Below are positions 57,073 through 64,000 of a stretch of DNA of 64,000 nucleotides, one piece after another (positions within the stretch are counted from its first letter, which is position 1; every line of letters starts with the position of its first letter). The translations under genes and the position numbers were made by a program. The stretch lies in the NCBI RefSeq assembly GCF_024807655.1, contig NZ_JANUCR010000002.1:186001-250000 (forward strand). The letters are read 5' to 3'. Under the pieces are notes generated by a model that was not told the origin of the DNA, made no database searches, and worked only from the letters and a program-made list of their open reading frames with translations. Source of the DNA: Methanococcus voltae (GTDB lineage Archaea > AGJL01 > Methanococci > Methanococcales > Methanococcaceae).

Positions 57073-57109
57073 TAACCTTTTAGGTTAATTTACTAACTGA
57101 AAACATATT

Positions 57110-58279
57110 TTATTCAGATTCAAAATTATCCCCAATTGTTTTTAAGGTGGATGAAATAACCATTTCTCGCACATTCGGTATACTTTTTTCAAGGTCTTTT
57201 AATACAAAATGGGCTCTTTTTCTAATTCCATCGCCGTTAGCTCTACTATATGGACATTCATCTTTATCTTTGTAATACCAAAGTCCACATTCTTCAAGTG
57301 CTTTGATTATTTTTTCCTCCTTAATTGCTAATATCGGTCTTATGATTGTACAAGGTTTTAAGTCCAAATCAAAACCAAAATCCTCAAATGATATATTCAT
57401 AGGCGTAAATTTTTTTATCGGTGCCAAAGATTTTATTTTATCGCCTTTAAACATATTTGCAAGTATTGTATCTGAATTATCTTCAAGAGTATGGCCAAAA
57501 GCTACTTTATAATTTTTATATTCCGCATTTTTTCTATTATTTTCCCTATTTTCCCTATTTTCATCGTTTCCATTGTTATTATTTGTATTATTGGTATTGG
57601 TATAAGTATTATAATTATTATTACAATGTTCGTGAATATAATTTGTAATTATATGTCGTCTTGTAAGTGAGCAGGAAAAACAAGGGGAGTATTCCATACC
57701 TTTTATTTTGGCATTTTCAGTTAAATAGTTCGACATTTCCACAACGTTTCCACAATGGCTAATGATTTTATGAGGAATGTTTAAATTTTCACATTGTTTA
57801 TGAACTTTTTTTAAGTTAGGATTTTCCTCAATATTTCCCCAAGGTCGTTTACCATTAATATTTAAATCTGCCGTAATTGCAGTAATGGATATACCAAATT
57901 TACGGCGATAAGGTTCTAAAAGATGCATTAAAGCTATACTATCTTTACCACCGCTCAAACCAACTATGATTTTATTTCGAGGGTTTATAATGTTGTATTT
58001 TGCTACAAATCTACCCATTTTTTCAGAAATTTCTTCATAGACTCGAGAATAAACAACGGGTATCCCGAAATCTTTTTCAATTTTCTTCATTTTTTCCCGA
58101 GATAATTTTGCATATCTCTTATTTGAAACAATTAATTTATCGTTTCTTATTACAATATATGAGGGATTACAATATTTTTTTAATTCTTTAATATCAATAG
58201 GGTAATCAATTTTGTAATCATTATTTTTATAGTCCTTATTATCTTTATCATTAAATTCATAATTTTTAGAATTAGTCAT
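57110..58279 (-). CDS. TtcA/Ncs6-type tRNA thiolation enzyme
   Basis: A 389-aa PP-loop ATPase that adenylates a tRNA base for sulfur insertion. Motifs: IIVGLSGGKDSIALMHLL (PP-loop), CFSCSLTRRH (C-x2-C, likely Fe-S or catalytic), FGHTLEDNSDTILANMFKG and a conserved C-terminal block (CPYSRANGDGIRKRAHFVLKDLE). Residues about 215-245 are an Asn/Thr/Glu-rich insertion (NNYNTYTNTNNTNNNN...) inside the domain. ATG 58279 follows GGGTGAAGTT. Ncs6 (s2U34) and TtcA (s2C32) cannot be told apart here. Confidence 0.82.
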   Translation of the reverse strand: MTNSKNYEFNDKDNKDYKNNDYKIDYPIDIKELKKYCNPSYIVIRNDKLIVSNKRYAKLSREKMKKIEKDFGIPVVYSRVYEEISEKMGRFVAKYNIINPRNKIIVGLSGGKDSIALMHLLEPYRRKFGISITAITADLNINGKRPWGNIEENPNLKKVHKQCENLNIPHKIISHCGNVVEMSNYLTENAKIKGMEYSPCFSCSLTRRHIITNYIHEHCNNNYNTYTNTNNTNNNNGNDENRENRENNRKNAEYKNYKVAFGHTLEDNSDTILANMFKGDKIKSLAPIKKFTPMNISFEDFGFDLDLKPCTIIRPILAIKEEKIIKALEECGLWYYKDKDECPYSRANGDGIRKRAHFVLKDLEKSIPNVREMVISSTLKTIGDNFESE

Positions 58280-58644
58280 AACTTCACCCATATTTAATAT
58301 GCAATCTGTTTTAAATTAGTTTTAAATTAGTTTTATTTTATTTTATTTTAGTTTAATTTTTATCAATTATGTAGTTTATCTATATATTGATATCTAAATT
58401 TATAAAATATATGATTATCAATCTATTAAAAATATTAATGGCATACGGCTGATAAATTAGATTATTTTCTATTAAAGAGGGTTAATTAAGAATAATCCGA
58501 TATTCGTTAATTTTTTTTAGAAAAAGACGAATTACACACCATTAATATAATATATAGATTATCTACATAGATATTATTTAGAGATACTAATACAATAAAA
58601 CGTACAATAAAAAGTACAACATATATTATATGAGGTGAATCAGT
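58280..58644. other. Divergent intergenic region before fprA
   Basis: About 365 bases. Plus-strand TATA-like ATATAATATATAGA (58542-58556) suits fprA. Near the left end TTTAAATTAG is repeated. No gene seen. Confidence 0.45.
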
Positions 58645-59862
58645 ATGAAAGCAGATGCTTTTAAGATATCAGACGGCACTTATTGGGTGGGTGTTATGGA
58701 CTGGGATATACGAATGTATCACGGTTATACGTTAAAAGGTACTACTTACAACGCTTATTTAGTATTTGGTGAAGATAAGACTGTACTGATAGATAACGCT
58801 TATCCTGGACAGTCAGCACAGATGTGGGGTAGAATAAAAGATGCCTGTGAAAAAGAGGGAAAACCTTTTAAAATTGATTTAATTATTCAAAATCACGTGG
58901 AAAAAGACCATAGTGGTCTTTTGGTTGAAATACACAAAAAATTCCCTGAAGCACCCATATACTGTACAGAAGTGGCAGTTAAAGGTTTGTTAAAACATTA
59001 TCCTGCTTTAAAAGGTGCAGATTTTAAGGTTATTAAATCGCTTGAAACCTTAGATTTAGGTGGTAAAACATTAACATTCCTTGAAGCACCATTATTACAT
59101 TGGCCAGATAGTATGTTTACATTATATAACGAAGAAGGAATTTTATTCTCAAATGATGCTTTTGGGCAACATTTATGTTTCTCTGAGAGATATGATAATG
59201 AAATACCTGAAAATGTATTATTAGATGCAAATAAGAAGTTTTACGCTAATTTAATAACGCCTCTGTCAAAATTAGTTCTCAAAAAATTTGAAGAAGTTAT
59301 TGAATTAGGGTTATTGGATAAAATAAAACTTATAGCTCCATCACACGGTCAGATTTGGACAAATCCTATGAAAGTTATTGGAGAATATCAAAAATATGCA
59401 ACTGGTAAATGTGATGATAAAGCTACGATTATATACGACACCATGCACGGTTCAACTCAAAAAATGGCACACGCTTTGGCAGAAGGTTTAATGAGTGAAG
59501 GAATAGATGTAGTAATGTATAATTTACACAATGACGAGAGAAGCGAAATAGTAAAGGATATGTTGGACAGTAAGGCAGTATTATTTGGAATTCCGACAAT
59601 TAATGACGTACCATATCCAAGTATTGGAGATTTAATGTACTATATTAAAGGCTTAAGATTTGCAAGAACTGGTTATAAAAAGAAATCTGTCGTGTTTGGT
59701 TCTATGGGGGGACGTGGAGGGGCTATAAATTTCATTGCAGATGAATTAAAAGATTCAGGATTTGATGTATTAGATAATTATGAATTATACTATATTCCAA
59801 ATGAGGAAGAATTGGAAAACTGTTATAATATTGGTAAAAAATTAGCAAATGAAATTAAATAA
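58645..59862 (+). CDS. fprA: F420H2 oxidase (flavodiiron protein FprA)
   Basis: A 405-aa flavodiiron protein that reduces O2 to water with F420H2, protecting the anaerobe. An N-terminal metallo-beta-lactamase-like domain carries the diiron ligands HVEKDH (84-89) and [12 protein letters not shown]-terminal flavodoxin domain starts at about 258 ([16 protein letters not shown]), with GSMGGRGGA near 352. RBS GAGGTGAATC. Length and motifs are typical. Confidence 0.95.
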   Translation: MKADAFKISDGTYWVGVMDWDIRMYHGYTLKGTTYNAYLVFGEDKTVLIDNAYPGQSAQMWGRIKDACEKEGKPFKIDLIIQNHVEKDHSGLLVEIHKKFPEAPIYCTEVAVKGLLKHYPALKGADFKVIKSLETLDLGGKTLTFLEAPLLHWPDSMFTLYNEEGILFSNDAFGQHLCFSERYDNEIPENVLLDANKKFYANLITPLSKLVLKKFEEVIELGLLDKIKLIAPSHGQIWTNPMKVIGEYQKYATGKCDDKATIIYDTMHGSTQKMAHALAEGLMSEGIDVVMYNLHNDERSEIVKDMLDSKAVLFGIPTINDVPYPSIGDLMYYIKGLRFARTGYKKKSVVFGSMGGRGGAINFIADELKDSGFDVLDNYELYYIPNEEELENCYNIGKKLANEIK

Positions 59863-60194
59863 TAATACCAATAATACCAATAATAATAATAATAATAATA
59901 ATACTAATAATACTAATAAACAACTAAATTACCCTTATCATATAATATGCCTAATGCCCAAATTAATTTTATTAATTTTATTAATTTTTTATAAATAATT
60001 TGATTTTAATAGATATATATGCCCACAACTTTTTTTATTTTTATAATTTATTATGAAATATGCACATTAATTTAAATAAATCTTTAAATATTTGGTAATC
60101 TATTTTTATATTAATTAACCTATTTTGACATTATGGATTTTGAACTTATTAATATTATGCGATATATCAAGAGTATGAATTTGGACGTGAAAAA
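59863..60194. other. Intergenic region with AAT microsatellite
   Basis: About 330 bases. AATAATACC/AATAATACT repeats and about seven AAT triplets lie at 59861-59918, directly after the fprA stop. The rest is AT-rich, with TATA-like ATTTTTATATTAATT near 60100 for thiI. Confidence 0.5.
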
Positions 60195-61484
60195 TTGGAA
60201 GAAACAAAACAACAAGCAAATAAAAAACAAGCAAATAGACAAGAAATAAAAAAGAAACAAATTGAAGAGTTAAATAAAAAAATAGATAATGAAGATTTAA
60301 ATTTAAAATATTTTATCTTACGTTATGGTGAAATTGGCACAAAATCAAGGCAAACTATGCACAGATTTGAGCGCTTACTCGCAAAAAATATTAAATCAGT
60401 CTGTGAAATGTATGGTTTTAATGTGAACGTATATTTATTGCACACCAGACTACTTGTAGCAACAGAAGAAGAAAATAAAAATAAATTAAAAGAATTGTTA
60501 TCTAAAACACCAGGTATAGTATCTTTTAGCCCTTGCACTGTAATACAAGAGCCTACTATCGAAAAAATAAAAGAAAAAGCTTTCGAAGAAGTAGAAAAGC
60601 GATTAAATAATATGAATAATAAAAACGATAAAAATAATAAAAACGATAAAAATAATAATGAAAAAATCACTTTTAGAGTTAAAACTCAAAGAATGCAGAA
60701 AAAATTCCCTATGAATTCATTGGAAGTTAATATGGCCGTAGGGGGTGAAATGGGTGGTAAATACGACCTAAAGGTTGATTTGGAAAATCCAGATATCTCT
60801 ATAGATATAGAACTTTTAAACGATTATTCGTTTATATTTAGCGAGCGTATTGAAAGTATTGGGGGTTTACCTGTAGGAACACAAGGAAAAGTTTTAGTTT
60901 TAACATCTGATGGTATAGATAGCCCAGTTTCAGCTTTTATGATGGCAAAAAGAGGATGTAAATTAGTGCTTTTACATATGAAAACATCTGAAGAAGGGGC
61001 TGAAAAAGTTCAAAAATTAGTAAATGTATTAAAAGATTACGACCCCAGCTTAAAATACGTTGAAGTAGACTTTAAAGAGACTTTGCAAGGTATAAAGGAC
61101 GATTTAACCGTATTAAAAAAAGAAAAATATACCTGCATTTTCTGCAAGAGACGAATGTTAAAAATTGCTGAAAGATTTGCATATAAATATAAGTGTGATG
61201 CCATAATAAACGGGGACAATATGGGACAAGTGGCTTCTCAAACGCTTAAAAACTTACGAGTAATCAGTAATTGCACTAATTTGCAAGTTTTACGACCTTT
61301 AATCGGTTTTGATAAGGTAGAAATTATGAGATTGGCCGAAAAAATCGGTACGCTTCAAATATCTATAAGTAAAGAATTACATTGTTTTGCGGTGCCAAAA
61401 TTCCCAGCAACTGATGCAAAGGAAAATGAAATTAACAATATTGAAGAATTATTATTAAAAAATAAATTAGAAGAAAATTATTAA
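60195..61484 (+). CDS. thiI: tRNA sulfurtransferase ThiI (s4U8 synthesis)
   Basis: A 429-aa protein: a Lys/Gln-rich extension (1-35), THUMP domain (YGEIGTKSRQTMHRFERLL through IDIELLNDYSFIFS), then a PP-loop domain with LTSDGIDSPVSAFMM. A cysteine pair, CIFCKRRM, follows; archaeal ThiI uses such Cys residues in place of a rhodanese domain. An Asn/Lys/Asp repeat (NNKNDKNNKNDKN) lies inside the THUMP region at about 140. TTG start with GGACGTGA ahead is the best available. Confidence 0.9.
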   Translation: MEETKQQANKKQANRQEIKKKQIEELNKKIDNEDLNLKYFILRYGEIGTKSRQTMHRFERLLAKNIKSVCEMYGFNVNVYLLHTRLLVATEEENKNKLKELLSKTPGIVSFSPCTVIQEPTIEKIKEKAFEEVEKRLNNMNNKNDKNNKNDKNNNEKITFRVKTQRMQKKFPMNSLEVNMAVGGEMGGKYDLKVDLENPDISIDIELLNDYSFIFSERIESIGGLPVGTQGKVLVLTSDGIDSPVSAFMMAKRGCKLVLLHMKTSEEGAEKVQKLVNVLKDYDPSLKYVEVDFKETLQGIKDDLTVLKKEKYTCIFCKRRMLKIAERFAYKYKCDAIINGDNMGQVASQTLKNLRVISNCTNLQVLRPLIGFDKVEIMRLAEKIGTLQISISKELHCFAVPKFPATDAKENEINNIEELLLKNKLEENY

Positions 61485-61598
61485 TTAATAAATAAGTAAT
61501 AAATAAGTAATAAATAATTAATAAATAATTAATAAATAGTCATATAATTATTAATTAGTTTTTAACTTTTATTTTTATTATTTTTTTATGGTGAATGT

Positions 61599-63149
61599 AT
61601 GAAAACAGTTTTAGGAAAAATTCATTTAAGATGGTGTGAAAATTGCAACGTGCCAGTTTTAGATAAGAAATGTTCAAAATGTGGCAATCCTACCTTTGAA
61701 GTAAAAATAACACCCCCTGCAGACGCAAGACCTGCTTTTGAAAATGATATAACTTTAATAAATGAAACATTATATAATCAATTTGGAATTACCGAAAATC
61801 TCTTCGAAAATAAGATAACTTTGGTAAATAAAGTGCCTGGCATAGAATATATGCAGGAAATAATAATCGATGGGCAAGTTGTAGGTATATTAAATTATAA
61901 TGAGAAAAAAAGCCAATGGAAAGTTATTCCCACGATTGAAGGTGCAAGAAGGTTTATAAACACATTGAATAAAAAAGTGATAATCGTTAAACACGATGTA
62001 CCAAAATATATTTTAAAAGGTGCTTCAATATTAAGACCTGGTTTAGCTTATGCGTCAAATGATATACAAATAGACGACGATGTAATAATTTTAGTGGAAA
62101 ATGAAGAGTTAATAAGTAAATATGGTAATATTGAAGGCGTATACACCGATTTATTAGAAAAAACCCCTCTCGAAATAAATGTAAAAAAAATGGACATTTT
62201 AGGCGTTGGTAAAGCCAGAATGAATTATAATGAAATTATTGAAGCTCAAAAGGGAATGATTGCAAAAGTAAGAAAGTCTGAAGAGCCAAAACCTGCAAAT
62301 ATCAATCCTATTCATTCAGATTTTAAAACAATGGTCGAAGCAAATAAAACACCAATGGATAAATTTGAGACTCAATCTGTAGGTTTTATGAGAAATACTG
62401 CTGAAAAAATAAATTTACCTACAACAGTGGCTTATTCTGGTGGGAAAGATAGTTTAGCAGTTTACTTACTTGCAAAAAAAGCATTTAATAACGACCCTGA
62501 AATTGAAAAATCACAGATAAATTATGAAATACTTTTCAATGATACAGGTATCGAATTTAACGAGACACTCGAAAATATAGATATGATGGAAAAGCATTAT
62601 GGTAAAGAAATATTAAAGACTAAATCAAACGATTTCTGGGAATTAGCAAAGAAATATGGTCCACCTTCCCGAGACAATAGGTGGTGTAGTGAGGAATGTA
62701 AATTAAGACCTTTGGGCGAGCTGATAGACTCTAAATATCCAAAAGGTTGCCTCACTTTTGTAGGATTACGAAAATATGAATCCATTAACCGTTCAAAGAA
62801 ACCAAGAATTTGGCAAAGCCCAAATATTAAAAAGCAAACACTTGCAGCTCCAATATTGGAATGGACAGCTATGCACGTATGGATTTACATATTCCGAAAT
62901 GAAGCACCTTACAACGTACTTTATGAGCAAAATTTTGATAGAGTAGGTTGTTTTATGTGTCCCGCAATGGAAACCGGTGAAATTGAGCTTATAAAGCGTA
63001 ATTATGCAGAATTATGGGAAAAGTGGGAAAACTTTTTAAAGAACTGGGCAAAAGAAAACAATTATGATGAAGAATGGGTTAAAAAAGGTTGGAAATTGAA
63101 ATATCCAAAAGATGGTAAGAAAAGAGATAATAGTGATTATAATAATTAA
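61599..63149 (+). CDS. PAPS-reductase-family PP-loop protein with zinc ribbon and PUA domain
   Basis: A 516-aa methanogen protein: zinc ribbon CENCNVPVLDKKCSKCG (14-30), middle region ending in a PUA-like fold (KVIIVKHDVPKYILKGASILRPGLAYA), then the PP-loop TVAYSGGKDSLAVYLLAKK and Cys residues DNRWCSEECKLRP and VGCFMCPAMETG. It resembles the phosphoadenosine phosphosulfate reductase family, but RNA-binding PUA suggests it may act on tRNA. Its neighbour thiI agrees with a sulfur-transfer role. RBS TATGGTGAATGT. Confidence 0.8.
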   Translation: MKTVLGKIHLRWCENCNVPVLDKKCSKCGNPTFEVKITPPADARPAFENDITLINETLYNQFGITENLFENKITLVNKVPGIEYMQEIIIDGQVVGILNYNEKKSQWKVIPTIEGARRFINTLNKKVIIVKHDVPKYILKGASILRPGLAYASNDIQIDDDVIILVENEELISKYGNIEGVYTDLLEKTPLEINVKKMDILGVGKARMNYNEIIEAQKGMIAKVRKSEEPKPANINPIHSDFKTMVEANKTPMDKFETQSVGFMRNTAEKINLPTTVAYSGGKDSLAVYLLAKKAFNNDPEIEKSQINYEILFNDTGIEFNETLENIDMMEKHYGKEILKTKSNDFWELAKKYGPPSRDNRWCSEECKLRPLGELIDSKYPKGCLTFVGLRKYESINRSKKPRIWQSPNIKKQTLAAPILEWTAMHVWIYIFRNEAPYNVLYEQNFDRVGCFMCPAMETGEIELIKRNYAELWEKWENFLKNWAKENNYDEEWVKKGWKLKYPKDGKKRDNSDYNN

Positions 63150-63337
63150 TTAAATATTTTTATTCTTTTATTCTTTTATTATTTTATTATTTTATTATTT
63201 TATTTATTTTTTATAGTTTATTTAATCCTATTTTTTATAATTCTATTGTATATTATATCTTAAAACACACCTTAATTATAAATACTATATTTTTAATAAA
63301 TTTATTAAATTATATTCACAAAAAGATAAGTGATACT

Positions 63338-64000
63338 ATGGGAAATACTGAAAATATGGAAAGTGATTACAGAAAATTTATAAATTCCTTGGATAAAATA
63401 AAAATTGATTCCGCAAACAAAGTATTTGAAATTTCAAAAATATTGAATGATAATGATAAAACCACTGTTAACACCTTAATGATTAATGACGTTGGCGGTT
63501 ATAAAGTAGTTGGTAATTTATGCACTCGTGAGAATGTAGCAAAGAGCCTAAATATAAAGCCAAATGAATTAATGAATCATATGATTAAAGCAATGGAAAA
63601 CGAACCAAACGGTCAACTTGTATTGGATGAGGAACTTGAGAAGCAATACGTAGACGATGACGTAAAGAAAATAACAGATTATCCAATTCCTACTTATTAC
63701 GGTGAAGATGCAGGACCTTACTTAACTTCAGGTATCGTAATTGTCAAGGATAAAGACGAAGGAGTTAATGCTTCAATACACAGAATTTTAGTAAGACCAG
63801 ATGGAAATTTAGTAATTAGGATGGTTGAACAGAGACACCTCCATTATATATATAACAAAAATATCGAAAATATGATAAAAGAAGGTAAAGACGGCGTTGA
63901 TGTAGCAATAGTAATCGGTGTAGAGCCCGCATTACTTTTGGCAGCTTCAACTTCCGGAGATGTATCTTTCAACGAGTTAAAATATGCTTCCGCAATAATG
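63338..64000 (+). CDS. UbiD-family decarboxylase, N-terminal part
   Basis: The first 221 codons; the gene continues beyond the window. After an N-terminal alpha/beta domain, the segment TDYPIPTYYGEDAGPYLTSG is followed by HRILVRPDGNLVIRMVEQRHLHYI and VIGVEPALLLAAST, the prenylated-FMN site of UbiD enzymes. In archaea with the modified mevalonate pathway, a UbiD homologue decarboxylates anhydromevalonate phosphate; this is the likely role in a methanogen. RBS AGTGATACT. Confidence 0.8.
   Translation, partial: MGNTENMESDYRKFINSLDKIKIDSANKVFEISKILNDNDKTTVNTLMINDVGGYKVVGNLCTRENVAKSLNIKPNELMNHMIKAMENEPNGQLVLDEELEKQYVDDDVKKITDYPIPTYYGEDAGPYLTSGIVIVKDKDEGVNASIHRILVRPDGNLVIRMVEQRHLHYIYNKNIENMIKEGKDGVDVAIVIGVEPALLLAASTSGDVSFNELKYASAIM

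Noticed and set aside
57038-57109. Smaller 72-nt C/D RNA using ATGATGA at 57045, CTGA at 57097 and an AATATGT/ACATATT end stem
   Set aside because: It is possible, but it has no convincing C' box and leaves the boxes at 56967 and 56984 unexplained. The larger fold from 56961 uses four perfect boxes with helices at the right places.

Overview
The window reads as chromosome of a mesophilic Methanococcus, most likely M. voltae or a close relative. The evidence is very AT-rich DNA, archaeal information-processing genes (TBP, Rpo subunits E', E'' and L, RFC large subunit, Hjc, P0/L10 and L12, S24e, S27ae), methanogen genes (methanogenesis marker 6, F420H2 oxidase FprA, archaeal corrinoid genes, two-subunit pyruvate carboxylase), GGTGA-type ribosome binding sites and TTTATATA box A promoters. 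Species assignment is inference; no marker in the window proves it.

Host layout. 1-10.5 kb: end of a ferredoxin-domain gene, a DUF84 NTPase, a class V aminotransferase, hisH, TBP, the L1-L10-L12 ribosomal group (with a probable L1 autoregulatory hairpin inside its own mRNA), two envelope proteins, rpoL and a DUF2067-like gene. 10.7-25.4 kb: tyrS, two related MscS channels, rfcL, the iorA-iorB-paaK aryl-pyruvate/aryl-acetate cluster, marker 6, cobT-like, ilvD and cbiL. 25.5-37 kb: hjc, small unknowns, a DUF63 membrane protein, AMP phosphorylase, metG, an archaellum F/G-like protein, tRNA-Val, pycA and pycB. 37.5-41 kb: tRNA-Glu and tRNA-Arg, then rpoE1-spt4-dephospho-CoA kinase-rps24e-rps27ae. 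50.9-64 kb: a glycine betaine ABC transporter, a radical SAM protein, a TtcA/Ncs6-type thiolase, fprA, thiI, a PAPS-reductase-family protein and the start of a UbiD-family decarboxylase.

Accessory region (about 41.0-50.6 kb). This looks like an integrated, provirus-like element. It has a tyrosine integrase and an HTH protein on the minus strand, then a plus-strand block: a small ORF, an HUH (rolling-circle) Rep with an N-terminal winged-helix-like region, a GIY-YIG nuclease, an A32/HerA-like packaging ATPase and a tightly coupled run of nine small genes. These include two adjacent beta-rich proteins (152 and 134 aa) that I propose as single jelly-roll capsid candidates, and several small membrane proteins. 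A DUF3060-like lipoprotein follows. The block from the small ORF to beyond the lipoprotein lies between two perfect 77-bp direct repeats (42773-42849 and 50486-50562); the integrase lies just outside them. A shared leader, TCTCAAACGGTG, heads each transcription unit, and the right end holds hairpins and iterons that look like an origin or a structured RNA.

The other notable signal is at 56961-57072: perfect C, D', C' and D boxes, a terminal stem, and a long base-paired D'-C' spacer. It looks like a C/D box guide RNA of unusual architecture. Across the window, Asn-rich tracts coded by AAT/AAC repeats sit inside or at the ends of many conserved enzymes, and intergenic tandem repeats of 9-14 bp are frequent.
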